The notes: a model not told the origin generated them from the sequence alone. Positions 36,280 through 49,158 are shown, counted from the first letter of the stretch. The stretch is 64,000 bases of DNA from Datura wrightii (GCA_035772735.1 JASDFA010000006.1:14358501-14422500); one strand, 5' to 3'. Numbers and translations are program-made.

Positions 36280-36505
36280 TTCTCTCAATCCTAATTTATG
36301 CAACACAATTGAAATTTCTAGAATCAATTAATTTTTTTTCACTGAATTCTTTTAATTAATTATTTTGATTTATTGTGTATTTTATAGGTAGCTTTCAAAT
36401 ATATAAATTTTATTTTTAAAAAAATTAATGCTTTTATATCTGAATAGACAGTCAAAATTTAAAAATTCGAACCTCAAAGTTTTAATCGCATAAATTAAAA
36501 CAATG
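36280..36505. repeat. Stowaway-like MITE remnant (H4)
   Basis: TCCTAATTTATGCA and CGCATAAATTAAAACA at the ends; one terminal base has changed. Confidence 0.55.
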
Positions 36506-36940
36506 TACTTTGTTGAAAGGAAAATCAAATCACCCAAAGAATCTCACTAGAGCACCAAAGAACAGTATAGTCATACTCAAGAACTACATCAATATTAAGG
36601 TGAAAAGAAGAAAAAGTGAAAAACCTCACTTTATCTTTCTTTTAGTTTTAAAAAATTGGCGAAGAAGAATATGTTTTTCTCTCTTTTTTTGTTTCAAAGA
36701 AAATATATAAGGAATTTTTTTGACATCACATTACGTGTCTATAGGCTGTAGTAGACAAATAGCAAAAGAAGATAAAAAGTAGTGAAACTCCAGTTAGTCA
36801 TAAATTCCTTCTCTAGAAAGTAGAAAATGAATCAGTGAAATAAACAAATGCAATCCAGTTTTGAGAAAAACAAATCCAAAAAATAAATTGGGTCTAAAAC
36901 CATTACTTGACTATAACAATCTTGATCACAGAAGCAGTTA

Positions 36941-37199
36941 CATTCCAATACAGTGTAGCTTGAAGGGATACAAACCGAATCACGCTATTTACATCCCGAT
37001 CTGCTAATTTTTTTAAAAGCTTGTTCAGAATTCAGTACTCATGAAATCACACTTGTATAACGGTACAGAGAATACCAATATTATCCATAGTCTGTCAGAG
37101 ATTATCAATGGTCTCCTAATGATACTCGTGTGATTCACAAAATAAGTTGGACTTGGAGATGTTCATGCCGACCTGAAGAAGCTTCTTGACCATCGACAC
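36941..37199 (-). pseudogene. Pyruvate kinase pseudogene fragment (H4)
   Basis: SMVKKLLQVGMNISKSNLFC then ESHEYH, stop, ETIDNL, stop, then the decayed second half. The layout and stop positions match H1 and H6, so the gene fragment was already dead before the units multiplied. Confidence 0.7.
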
Positions 37200-37499
37200 T
37201 AAAAATATAAAAAGTTTACTTTTAAACCAAACCTTTCTAAGTCACTCAAATTCAAAAGATAGTTAGATACTGATAAATCAGAAGGACACACCTTTTTGAA
37301 AGGTCACTTCACTTAAATTTTATCCTATTCTAAAAATTATATCATATAACTATAATTAAATAGAGGAAAAGAGTCAAATTTTGAGATAAAAGATAAGTAT
37401 GAATACTGATTTTAGAGAGTGCCACATTACCGGATATATGTTGTTCCATCAGTGACAAACAATAATTTTCACTATCCTTTCACATTTTCTACCATACTT

Positions 37500-39496
37500 G
37501 AAGTTCTAGAGCTTGGATTGAGACTATTTTTGGTGCAATTCCTTTTATTTTGAAAGGGATTAAGTTTATAACCAATAATTTTGCAATTCTCCACTAATCT
37601 ATCTTTGATTTCAAGCCTTAATCTGCGTTTGGGGATTTAGAATGGGGAGGTTTAACCCTAAGATTCTCGAATGAGATTTTGATGATTTGGAGTTGATTCA
37701 AATCCTCTTTTCACCAAGTTTTTAGATATGACATCCTAACCTTATGGGTAAAAAAGTTTAAAAGAAAATTTTCAATTTGACCGTAGAGGCTTAGGGTGGC
37801 TTTTTGACTCGATTTTTTATTTGAAATTTTATATTGCAATATGTATATCGATAGATTTGGATTCTCATATAGAATATGATTTTGATAGATATGAATACTT
37901 TTGAGGAGAGACTCAAAGGGAAAATAATTGTGTAAGAGTTTGTGACGTGTTTCCTCAGCCATCTAGGTAGGTTATGGCTTATTCTTTCTAGGCTGAGTTT
38001 GAGTGTTAACTTATTGTTTAAAGCATGCTATGGGCTGGGCAAATTGATGAGGTTGAAATTTTGGATAAATGACTCATTATTGTGAAATTATACTGGGGAC
38101 TTAGCTAATAGATGCTATATGACTTGAAATGCTTATATGTTGAGGCTTACTCTATTTTCATTATACCGCTCGTGATAATATATTGGCCTACAAACATTGT
38201 TGTAAAAGAAATTTGCTTACTTTAGGAAATATATTAGCCTATGAGCATTTTTTTTAAAGAAATATTCTTATTTAAGAGATATATTGACCTACAACACTGT
38301 TATGAAAGAAATCTACTTATTAGAGAAATTCATTGGCCTATACGCACTTTTGGGAAATCAATCAACTTATTTGAGAGATATTTTGGCCTATGAGTACTGT
38401 GTTGAAAGAAATCCACTTAGTTGATGTATTGTGGCTTAAGGGCACCGTCTGAAAAGTAAAAGTTTTATTTGAGAAAGCTTGGGTCTATGGTTATTGTGGC
38501 TAAAAAGTCATTCTTATGTACTTATTTAATTTGAATTTTTTTTTTTAAATTATTGTGATCATGTATACATATCATTTTCATGGATCATAGGCTTGCTACT
38601 ATGGAGACAAAAAGTTAAAAAAAATATATTAAAACTCGAGGCCAGATGAATTATTTATTATTGATGGTGACGAGTATAAATTTCAGCTATAGCGTAAAGG
38701 AAAATGGTTCCGGACAGGTTATATGAATCTCGCGAGTCCTTCATGGGTCCTCTCACATCATGCCATTATGGAAAAAGTTCATACCAGTAGAATCATTGGC
38801 CATTGAATATCATTATTGTCCATTGCTTTGCACTTTATTTATTCTTTATTTTCTTGTGCTTCACATTTATTCAACGGATGGCTCTAGTCAGTTGCTTATA
38901 CTATATTACAGAGAGTTGAGGGTTTCTTTGTTGATTTGGCAGCTTTATTAGTATTCTATATATGACATATCCAAATTAAATCTTGCTTGATAGGCCTGAG
39001 ATATATACTGAGTACACACACTTATACTCATAGTACTCTTCCTGCAATATTTAGATACAAATCCTAGCACTAGCGGACCATACTGATTCTAATTGTTCGA
39101 GACCATGCTTCTTAGAAATTGCGATGAGCTACTTGCGTCCAGAGCAATAGTATGGCTTCATCTATGTTATTTTCCTATCTTTTAGATATTCCGGATAGAT
39201 TATAGTATTAAACAGCTGTACTTTCTTTTAGAATATTTTTTGGACAAATTATAGAATTAAACAACTGTACTTTCTTTTAGAAGATTTTTGTACTGGTGAC
39301 ACTAGGTTTGTAAATATGGTTAATTTCCATACTTTATGTATCTATCTTTGAAAGTTGAGTTTTTAAGACTAATTACGCCATTGATTTATTCTTTCATGGT
39401 TCATCATTTCCTGTGGTTATGATTTCACAACGGGATGATTTACCTACCGGGGAGTTGGAGTAGGAGTTATTATGAGTTGGTTTTTGAATCGTGACA
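37500..39496 (+). mobile_element. Probable decayed gypsy-type LTR remnant (H4)
   Basis: Homologous to 4020-6005, ending TTTTTGAATCGTGACA at 39496, the best preserved end in the window. Left end not placed. Confidence 0.4.
38171..38424. repeat. About 53 bp tandem repeat array (H4)
   Basis: The same motif series as 4706-4952. Confidence 0.6.
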
Positions 39497-40176
39497 AATC
39501 AATAAATAATGTAATTGCAAAGACAAAATTAAGAGTTTGATATAACACATGGCTTTAAATTTTTTTTAAAAAAAATTATAACAAATAGATACAAGTATTT
39601 TTTTTCTAAACCACAAGAGAGACTAATGTTACAAAGAAAAACCTCAAAGAGGGCTTCTGGAATTAATTCATTATTAGATTTAATTTATCTTGTTAATCTA
39701 ACTTTGTCCATGTATACTATACCCCAATCAATCCAAATATAAACTCTAATTCGATTCATCTCCCGTTGATGTTAAACTACATTCTTAGTTAGAAAAATAT
39801 TCACTCTGACTCATCAGTGCACCAAAGAAATCATTTCATATTTAAGTATTTTACTATATTTTATATTTATCTTAATTTAACATTCAGACAACAACAATAA
39901 TTAGTATCACACATAGTTTTGAAGAAGTTGAGGCAACTCTATGAATACTCACTCATCAATTTTTAATTTAAGCTTGACTCACATCATCATATCAAATACG
40001 AAAATTATAAAAAAAAATATTAATTACAATTATAATAAAAGTTATCTACATATTTATTAGTATATTAATTATGTAAATATTAACTAATTAATATAATCTA
40101 ATTAATAATATTTTTTCCTACTTTGGTCAAAATCCTTCCCCACTTTTATTTCTTTTCTCTATCTTGTAACGTATTC

Positions 40177-40283
40177 CACCAATGGTTGACTAACTCCACG
40201 TGGCACAATCCCATTCATCCCCTCTATCTATAAATTGCCTCACTTTCCCTACCCCAACATAACATTCTTCTCTGTGGAACTCT
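40177..40283 (+). promoter_or_regulatory. Predicted Pol II promoter, H4 copy (intact G-box)
   Basis: CCAAT at 40179-40183, G-box CACGTG at 40197-40202, TATA box TATAAA at 40229-40234 and a pyrimidine-rich leader. G-boxes bind bZIP and bHLH factors (light, ABA or stress control), so regulated expression of the downstream hairpin is possible. Confidence 0.55.
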
Positions 40284-40319
40284 TAACTTTCTCTCTTTAC
40301 CTCTCTCTCTCGTTGCCTC

Positions 40320-40400
<81 letters not shown>

Positions 40401-40445
40401 GTATGTATATATATATATATATGTATGTATATGTATATGTGTATG

Positions 40446-40482
<37 letters not shown>

Positions 40483-40526
40483 TTAGATAGATAGATATAT
40501 AAAAAGAGAGAGAGAGAGAGAGATAA
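40284..40526. repeat. CT / TA / TATG / GA microsatellite cluster (H4)
   Basis: (CT)n, (TA)n, (TATG)n, (TA)n, then (GA)n; the largest version of the leader cluster. Long apparent open frames here are low-complexity artefacts. Confidence 0.95.
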
Positions 40527-40575
40527 AGTGTGAGTAGACACATGACAACCTATCAATCTAGAGGAGTTTTCATTA

Positions 40576-40704
40576 TTTTTACGTGGCATTTGATTTGCTT
40601 GATGCAAGCAGAACTGTAACTTGCCTGTGATTGTTCGCGATAGGGCATGACAAAGATTGCAGTTTACTTGCATCAAACAAATCAGAGGATACATAAAATC
40701 TTAA
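40576..40704 (+). ncRNA. MIRNA-like fold-back, H4 copy
   Basis: 5' arm TTTGATTTGCTTGATGCAAG pairs with the 3' arm CTTGCATCAAACAAATCAGA; roughly 28 of 31 core positions can pair, with one bulge. The outer stem also holds (ACGTGGC with GGATACATAAAA, weaker). This copy has the best upstream promoter, so it is the best candidate for expression. Confidence 0.5.
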
Positions 40705-41479
40705 CATCTTCAGATCCATCTAATAATATTCACTACTCATATGGTTTGAACTTCATTAAATCTTATTCCACATAAACTCTTACATGAATGTAACATATAT
40801 CTATATATATATATATATATATAGTGAATTTATGCAGACTTAAATTTTAATTTTGTAGAACAACCCCAAATCAAAATTGTAGACTAAATTTTTGTGGCTC
40901 CATTAAAAATTTACATACGTACATAGATTAATAATTATAATTTTGTGGTGGGAACAATCCAATAATATGAGGAGATAATTTAGACAAAATTTTTTCGTAA
41001 TTACAAGTCATACACATACATAGTATGTTAATTGATTTTACCTGTGTTTAGGGATGTTTATGTATAGTGTTTGACTATTTTTACAAGTTGTAGTACTTTA
41101 TTTTTTATTTTTTTCGGTCAAAATCATATATATTTCAGATTTCGTCAATAAGATTTGTATTTATTATCATTGAATGTATGAAACACAAACAAAAATGTGA
41201 GATTTTTGAAAATCTATGAGATATTCTAGTTTCAGATCCTAACATAGTCAACATCTTTATAGCGAGATCTTGTAATATACAAAATTTACTACAATTAATA
41301 CTATAACAAGATATTACATATTAAGTTCCTTATCATTATTACCTACTATTAATAAATCGTCAAATTTACAAAAAATACTCTAACAAAAGAGCATTATCAA
41401 GCCCCACACATTTTAAAATTTTCATAAATCATCATAGTATCGCGTCTTTGGTCATTTGTTCATAGGTGAATTATAAACT

Positions 41480-41529
<50 letters not shown>
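41480..41529. repeat. (CT)n(CA)n microsatellite (H4)
   Basis: About 25 bp of CT then 25 bp of CA. The homologous tract in H1 is pure CT. Confidence 0.95.
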
Positions 41530-41530
<1 letters not shown>

Positions 41531-42202
41531 GTATTTTCTATAAAATTTTGTGTTTCAAACTATAAGTATTGCATTTTCATACACCACATTTTGATCAGCC
41601 GAAGCAATACCAATAACGTTTATTTATTGTTAAATTTAAAGAGAAAAATGATTCGTTAAGGAAAAACATAAATTAATGCAATACAATACTAGTAGTACAA
41701 AATAATATTTATATTGAGCATGCTTTGGTACTGAACTAGGTGTTAAGATATAAATTTTCAAGAGATAGAAATATACTTATAAGGAATAGGGCTAGAGAAG
41801 CCATAAGGCTAACGACAAGAATAGGTCCTCCAAATTCATGATATGACTATTCCTAATTAAGATCATGATTTAATGTTCAGTAAAAGTATTTCTAGTCCCA
41901 TGTTATTATATAATTCTCATTTTAGTCCTTTCATATTTTGTATAGGCTACCGTTAAATATAGATTCACGTAATGATGCTATCTCCTGAAGCTAGTTTGGG
42001 GTTTTGCATCAACCTTAGTGAATTGCTTTATTGATTGAAATAGAGATTATATATAGGGAGCAAAATTTCACCGGTATTATTTATTCTGATTTTAATATAC
42101 AACAATTACTTTCATTTTGTGTTTTTATACACAAGTCACCCAACTTCAAGTTTATTGCATAAAAGTCATCCAACTTAAAATTTATGATCAAAAGTTATTT
42201 CT

Positions 42203-42205
<3 letters not shown>

Positions 42206-42281
<76 letters not shown>

Positions 42282-42292
42282 ATTTTTTTTTT
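42206..42292. repeat. (TA)n and poly-T tract (H4)
   Basis: About 60 bp of TA followed by a T-rich run, in a place where other units have only a short T-run. Confidence 0.95.
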
Positions 42293-42606
42293 GCATAAAT
42301 GTCATTCTTGATGGAGGTTTCAAAAAATAAAAGAAAAAAAATCAATCCACCATGAAGATATTATCAGTTAGATTTTCTTTTCTAACATTCAAATGCTAAT
42401 TAAATGTATGAATTTATCATATTATAATTTATTAAAAATAAAAAAGACATTAAAAATATGAAAATAAAAAATTATACAATGTACTATATACATACAGGAA
42501 AACACAAACTTATAAGAATAATAATTTTTATGAAAATAATAAAACAGAGAAATAAATCCGAATAAACGTGTCAGACCTTTTTGTAGCTTTATAATCCTAG
42601 AGAGCT

Positions 42607-42884
42607 CGTGGAGTTGTCCTCTCAATTAAGAGAAGCCCGCTGTATAATATATTTTTGTATTCATGCAGGGTCCTAAGAAGAGTCACATTCAAAGGAGTGT
42701 GATATAGATAGTCTATTTTAAGAAAGCATTAGTAGTTGTTTCCACGACTCAAACTCGTGGTCTATATGTCACACGGAGACAACTTTACTATTATTCTAAG
42801 ACTTCCCTTCAACTCGTGAATTATAGGTCACATGAAAGTAACTTTACTATTGATCCAACCCCCCTTCAACTATCCTCTCAATTG
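42607..42884 (-). mobile_element. Au-like SINE with doubled head (H4)
   Basis: Homologous to 8918-9178; both heads can be seen. Confidence 0.6.
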
Positions 42885-43281
42885 AAAAGCAGAATTGACT
42901 CTGACTTTATGGAGAAAATGAGATTTTCTGCCCTTTTACAATGACATTTTTGAGATCTCTTATGTGTAAAAATAAATCTCTTGTAAAAAGATCATAAAAC
43001 TAACAAAATTATAAAAGGCTAAAAAACCATTTCTCCCGACATTACGGAATAATATAAGGTAAGTCTTCTCACCTTCCTTGTTTAAATATTATACATAAAC
43101 AATATTAATTATTATAAATAATGACATTTATTATTCCTTATATGTAGAGGAGAAAGTTGTTTATACATAACATATTTAGTAGACTTTTGGCCTTACGTAT
43201 GTCCTCTCGCCTTTCGTTCTTAATTAAATATACTGCATCTTGATATTTTGAGAATAAAGAACAGGAATGAGAGAATAAAAT

Positions 43282-43514
43282 TGAAGAATTCTCAAGTTGT
43301 TTTAGAGAGAATCACTCGTATATTGATTTGTATAATCGCATACAAATGACTCTTATATATAAGAGGAGAATTAAGTAGAAGAAGTAGGATAACTACAAAC
43401 TACACGAGTCCTATTCTTGTTAAACAAGAAGAACTAAACATTTACTCTCATACAATGACTTAACTAACTTTTTCTTTGAGCTTTATCTTGGACTCTTGAT
43501 CTTTATCTTGGACA
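43282..43514 (-). repeat. Element E 3' LTR
   Basis: 233 bp, ending TTGGACA; next to it CTTCCCCTCAAG, followed by ATAG as in G. Confidence 0.95.
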
Positions 43515-43526
43515 CTTCCCCTCAAG

Positions 43527-45020
43527 ATAGTGAGTGGTGGAGCAGTTACTCCTAGCTTGCTTCTAAAACCAGCAAACACTTGTTTAGACAAGGCCTTTGT
43601 GTGTATATCAGCCAGCTGATCCTTAGACCTCACAAGTTGTGTGAGTAGCTGTCCTCTGGATACTTTTTCGCGAACAAAGTGGTAGTCCATCTCCACATGT
43701 TTTGTCCTGGAGTGCATAACTAGATTCACTGTCATATATAAGGCACTTAAATTGTCATAATATAGAGTAGGAACTATCTTCAGATACACACCAATGTCAT
43801 GAAGAACATAGCTGATCTATGTCATTTCAGCTGCAGTTGATGCCAAGGCTCTATACTCAGCTTCAGCACTTGATCTTGCTACTGTTGTTCATTTTTTTGA
43901 TACCCAAGAAATGCAGTTTGCACCAAAATAAATAACCAGTAGTTGACCTCCTAATAAGTGAACAACCTACCCAATCTGCATCTGAATAACCATATAGCTT
44001 GCACGGTGATTGTGTAATTATTCTGAGCCCATAGTGCAGAGTCCTCTTAATGTACCTAAGAATCCTTTTAACACCTTGAAGATGCTCACTATTTGGATTT
44101 TGCATAAACTGACTGGCTAGATTCACTGCATGAGTGATATCAGGTCTAGTGAGTGTTAAGTATTAAAGACTTCCCACAATGCTCCTATATAGTGAGAAAT
44201 CAACAAGTTTCCCAGTAGCCTCTTGTAGTCCATGCTTCTGTGTTAGAGGTGTGTGCAGTGCTTTTGTTGAGGTCATGTCAGTCTTGGCAATAAGCTCAGC
44301 GACATACTTTCCTTGACCCAACTGAGTTCAACCTATGAAGTATCTGACTTCAATTCCCAAAAAGAAATGAAGAGGTCCAAGATCTTTCATGGAAAACTCT
44401 TTACAGAGTTTGGTAATAATCTCTGAGACATATTCTAAATTGCTTCCTATTATAATTATATCATCTACATGCAATAGGAGAAGGATTGTGCCTCTCACAC
44501 AATGAGCTGTAAACAAGGAAGAGTCTGACTTACTACATATAAAACCAAGATGAAGTAAATGAAGGTTAAACCTGTCAAACCAGGCCCTAGGTGCCTATTT
44601 GAGGCCATACAATGCCTTCTTTAACAGACATACATGATTAGGATACCTGAGATCAATGAAGCCTACACGTTGGCTCATGTATACTTCCTCCTGTAAATGG
44701 CCATGTAAGAAAGCATTTTTGACGTCTAACTATTTGATCTCCCATGTTGAGCTGACAGCCACTAAGAGAACCACTCATATGGTTGTGGCCTTGACTGCAG
44801 GACTAAATGTCTCTTCAAAATCAACCCCTTCTAGTTGGGAAAAACCTCTTAAAACCAGTCTTGCTTTGTATTTGTCTATGGTTCCATTTGCCTTCAGTTT
44901 AGTATTTAACACCCCTTTAGAGCCAACTATGTTTATTTATGCAATTTTAGGAACTAGTGTAAAGGTTTGGTTGCTGTGAAGAGCATCAATCTACTATTGC
45001 ATTGCTGCAAGCCGTGAGGA
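43527..45020 (-). pseudogene. Element E reverse transcriptase / RNase H pseudogene
   Basis: HVDDIIIIGSN near 44440-44470, LHFFLGIEVRYF near 44345-44380, RNase H with YYDNLSALYM and SRTKHVEMDYHFVREKV near 43670-43770, and a C-terminal SKQVFAGFRSKLGV. Stops shared with D and F follow the YFIG and WEIK positions. Confidence 0.85.
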
Positions 45021-45029
45021 GACTTTAAT

Positions 45030-46960
45030 TCGTCCTTTGTAGTTCTTGGTTCTTTGTATGCCTCTTCTCTACCTGCAACAAGATACATGTGAGTTATAGG
45101 AGTTGACTTTGCCTTGTGCCTTGTCACCATATGATGTCCTTGATTCTTTAGGAACAATATAATCTATAGTACTATGGCTGCATTCAGTCTCAGTGCTTGT
45201 AGCAACTTCTGATTGTGGACTACTAGTGTTGAACCAGCCTGAAAGATCAACTTCCAACTGCATACCTTGAGGATCAATTAAAGAGAAAACATTTGGATGT
45301 GGTACATTTGTGCCTTGTGACTCAACAGATTCATCATCTGATGAAGTCTCTATATCACCATCATCTGATAATTGTTCAATTGAAGCATATCTTGAAGGAT
45401 GAGTGTTAGTCACCACTTCATCATCAACAAGAATGGTAGGCTGAGTGTTAGTCACCACTGCATCATCAACAAGAATGGTAGGCTGAGTGCCAGACACAGC
45501 TGCATCACCAACTGCATTTCTTGTCAATATATCAGCAGAAGGGGAAGATACATGATGAGAAACATCACAACTAGACCACACTTCCCCTGAATCTGGTGCC
45601 TGCAACTTAGAAAAGGACTCAACAAAAGTAGCTAAGTGAGGTGAAATATCAGTTTGTGCCTGTGATTGAGACAGATTCACATAAGGTGGTGTGGTTTCAT
45701 CAAAGATGACATGCCTAGATACATTGACTCTTTTTGTTTGAAGATGAAAAGCATCTATATCCTTTGTGCAAACTTCTATATCCAATAAACACATAAGGAT
45801 AAGTCTTGGGAGAATTTGGTGCTACCTTTTAAATATGAAAAGCATCTACATCCAAACACCTTTAGGCTATTGTAGTCAGGTGTGCACTATATACATGAAC
45901 AAAAGGAGTGGTCATTTTTAACACTGATGAAGGTAGTCTATTTATGAGAAGCGCAACAGTCATGACAGCTTCTACCCACAAGAATAAAGGTAGCTTGACA
46001 TGATACAATAAGGATAAACCAGTATCAACTATGGGCGTATGCTTTCTTTCTGCATTGCCATTTTGTTATGATATGTTAGGACAAGAAATGTATCTGATTA
46101 TACCACAACTTTCCAAGTACTTAACAAATTTTGTGCTAATTAACGCACCATCTCCATCATATTGAAATTTTTTTATAACTTTTGAGAACTACCTTTCCAC
46201 CATTTTCTGGAATCTAACAAATACTTCAAAAAAGTATAACTTCTGTTTCAGTGGATAGAGCCAAGTGAACCTTGTATTGTCATAAAAACAATTCACATAA
46301 TATTTCATATGTTGAGAGGATTCAACTGGTGCAGGGTCTCAAAGATCATAGTGAATTCTCAACAAAGGTTCTTTCTCAATTTTATTTCTCAAACAAAAAG
46401 GTAGTTTACAACCTTTGCCCAACTAACAACTAGAACAAATAGTAGGCACTTTATTCCAACAACTAGCATCAATGTTCCTATTTGTTCTAAGAATTTTTAA
46501 TGAGTTCAAACTAGGATGTCCGAAACTAGCATGCCATATATTGTCTGAGTTCTTCCAGTCATGTGTGACAGTCAAGGCATAGAGGTTGTTATCTTCCAAT
46601 GCAAAGAGTCCCCCTTTTCGATATCCCTTGGCCAGTAGTTTCCTTGTCTTCTTGTCCTTAACAACAAAATTAGATTCATAAAATTCAAGAGTGCATGAGT
46701 TATCCTTGGCAATCTTACTAACAGAAAGAAGATTCTTAGTGATCTTAGGTACTACAAGAAGTTCCTGCAGTTTCAAACCTGATCTAGTTGTATTTCCAAC
46801 ATGTGTGATGTCTAATTGAGAACCATTTCAAATAATGATTTTATCCGATCCATTATAAGGTTGGAGGTCAGATAGGTTACCTAGATTATTTGTCATGTGA
46901 CTGTTGGCTCCTGAGTCCATATACATACTGTCATCTCCAGTAGTTGAATTTTGAAGATGT
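45030..46960 (-). pseudogene. Element E protease-integrase-linker pseudogene
   Basis: Open part 46423-46776 covers the protease end, HASFGHPSLNSLKILRTN and the zinc finger (CSSC), more complete than in other copies. Linker part 45069-45794 stays open for 241 codons, from CLLDIEVCTKDIDAF through two TQPTILVDD repeats to TRHKAKSTPITHMYLVAGRE in an overlapping frame. The integrase core has stops and frame changes. Confidence 0.8.
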
Positions 46961-46989
46961 TTACCAGCTAGTGCTTGTGGTAGTTCATT

Positions 46990-47762
46990 TGCAGATTGAT
47001 ACTAATAGTCCCACCTGTAGAAGCACTTAAGAGCAGTGTGATTATTTCTACCACAAATTTTACATATCTCACCTGTAGAACCTTGCATGTTTCCCTTGTT
47101 CTGACTTCCACCTTGAGTACTTTGATTTCTTTGATTGTTGTTTCCTTGTCTAGCAGGCCTAGAACCTCTTCTCCTGGAGTTCAATTTGTTAGGACCTCAG
47201 CCTCTTTGAGAATGGTTTCCTCTTCCTCTACCTCTTTGAACAGAGAATGCCATATCGTAGTTTTGTTGAGGCACTTCTTCCTCATCTTCTCTCATGTCAA
47301 AAGCCCTTAGTGCCTTGTAAAACTGGTTTAGAGTCAGATAGGGTGTCTTACCTAACATGAGAGTTTTGAATGTCTTGTACTTGAGACCAAAGCCTCTAGC
47401 AAAGTTAATCACTTTGCTATTATCATCAATAGGCTTGTGTATGGCTGCAAGTCCATCAAAAATTCCTTTGAATTATTAGATGTACTCATAAATATTCTTG
47501 TTTCCCAACTTAACATTCTGTAGATGATGTTTAAGTTGGATTTCCTTTTCCTTGGTTGCTTGAAGATTGACTTCTTCTAGGCATTCCCACATCTCCTTAG
47601 CATTAGTAAACCCTACTATTAAGTACATGATTTCTTCTGATAGTGTAACTACGGAATGTCTTTCTCCTCCCAATCTTCCTTACTTCCACTTTCTTCAGCA
47701 ACCTTTCTAGAGAGTCTTTCATTATCTTTCTCCAAACCTTTTGATGCTGGAGCTGGTGCCAT
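46990..47762 (-). pseudogene. Element E gag pseudogene
   Basis: Start ATG at 47760-47762. The Gag is broken into three open parts (47476-47673, 47197-47412, 47002-47184), the last with knuckle CKICGRNNHTALKC ending at the shared TAG after WDY. Confidence 0.8.
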
Positions 47763-47999
47763 CTCTTTGATAAGATATGTTAACTTCATCACCTGGATAA
47801 GCTACAACATCTGTGTTCTCCAAATCAGATAATTTATTGGTTTTAGTTTTACGGAAAACGAGGCGATGAGCTGGTGCAATGATGAGGTAAAGAGAGTATT
47901 GGTTGAGGAAGTTTTCGGGGCCATTTTGTTTGGATAGAAACACTTTTTCCAGATTTCAATACTTAAGCAGTGGGAAGAGTTCTCAATGCTCTAATACCA

Positions 48000-48233
48000 T
48001 GAAGAATTCTCAAGTTGTTTTAGAGAGAATCAATCATATATTGATGTGTAAAATCTCATACAAATGACTCCAATATATAGGAAAATTAAATAAGTAGAAG
48101 AAGTAGGATAACTACAAACTACGAGAGTCCTATTCTAGTTAAGCAAGAAGAACTAAATACTTAGTCTCATACAATGACTTAACTAACTTTTTCATTAAGC
48201 TCTATCTTGGATTCTTGATCTTTATCTTCAACA
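48000..48233 (-). repeat. Element E 5' LTR
   Basis: 234 bp, ending TTCAACA. Confidence 0.95.
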
Positions 48234-48828
48234 ACAAATAGTACCCACTCTCTATGTGCGAGTAAATGAATCAACATATGGTCACTGCAAAAAATATAAG
48301 ATGTTTAATTTCCAGGTCTTAATAAAAACATAGCTATTGTAACAAAAAAAATTCATTGTAATCAAACTTTCTCCATGTATACTATACCCCAATCAATCCA
48401 AATATAAACTCTAATTCGATTCATCTCCCGTTGATGTTAAACTACATTCTTAGTTAGAAAAATATTTACTCTGATTCATCAGCGCACCAACGAAATCATT
48501 TCATATTTAAGTATTTACTATATTTTATTTTTATCTTAATTTAACATTCAAACAACAATAATTAGTATCACACATAGTTTTGAAGAAGTTGAGGCAACTG
48601 TATGGATACTCACTCATCAATTTTTAATTTAAGCTTGATTCACATCATCATATCAAATATGAAAATTATAAAAATAAAATTATTAATTAAAATTATAATA
48701 AAAGTTATCTACATATTTATTAGTATATTAATTATGTAAATATTAACTAATTAATATAATCTAATTAATAATATTTTTTCCTACTTTGGTCAAATTCCTT
48801 CCCCACATTTATTTCTTTTCTCTATCTT

Positions 48829-48951
48829 GTAACATATTCCACAAATGGTTGACTAACTCCACGTGGCACAATCCCATTCATCTCCTCTATCTATAAATTG
48901 CCTCACTTTCCCTACCCCAACATAACATTCTTCTCTGTGGAACTCTTAACT
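48829..48951 (+). promoter_or_regulatory. Predicted Pol II promoter, H5 copy (intact G-box)
   Basis: G-box CACGTG at 48860-48865 and TATAAA at 48892-48897. The CCAAT box is changed to CAAAT. Confidence 0.55.
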
Positions 48952-48988
48952 TTCTCTCTCTACCTCTCTCTCTCTCATTATCTCTCTT

Positions 48989-49022
<34 letters not shown>

Positions 49023-49110
49023 GATATATATATATATATATATAAAGAGAGAGAGAGTGAGAGAGAGTTAGATAGATAGATATATAAAAAAAGAGAGAGA
49101 GAGAGAGATA
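48952..49110. repeat. CT / TA / GA microsatellite cluster (H5)
   Basis: The leader cluster, as in the other units. Confidence 0.95.
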
Positions 49111-49158
49111 AAGTGTGAATAGACACATGACAACCTATCAATCTAGAGGAGTTTTCAT

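Larger units (their letters stand above)
35724..43281. repeat. Tandem host unit H4 (longest, most complete)
   Basis: It has every component: MITE, pyruvate kinase fragment, gypsy remnant, about 53 bp repeats, intact CCAAT/G-box/TATA promoter, microsatellites, hairpin and SINE. It is longer than H1 mainly through microsatellite growth. Nothing coding was seen in the remaining AT-rich parts. Confidence 0.9.
43282..48233 (-). mobile_element. Ty1/copia element E (4,952 bp, both LTRs)
   Basis: LTRs at 43282-43514 and 48000-48233, the longest element here. Left flank AAAAT (decayed ACAAA), right flank ACAAA. The primer site has one change (CTCTAATACCA). Unlike C, D and F it keeps the full zinc-finger region near 46480-46500. 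Confidence 0.95.

Noticed and set aside
40224..40694. Long open frames through the H4 microsatellites (up to 156 codons, rich in LSLSL and YIYIY)
   Set aside because: Low-complexity CT, TA and GA repeats stay open by chance in all frames; length follows microsatellite size.
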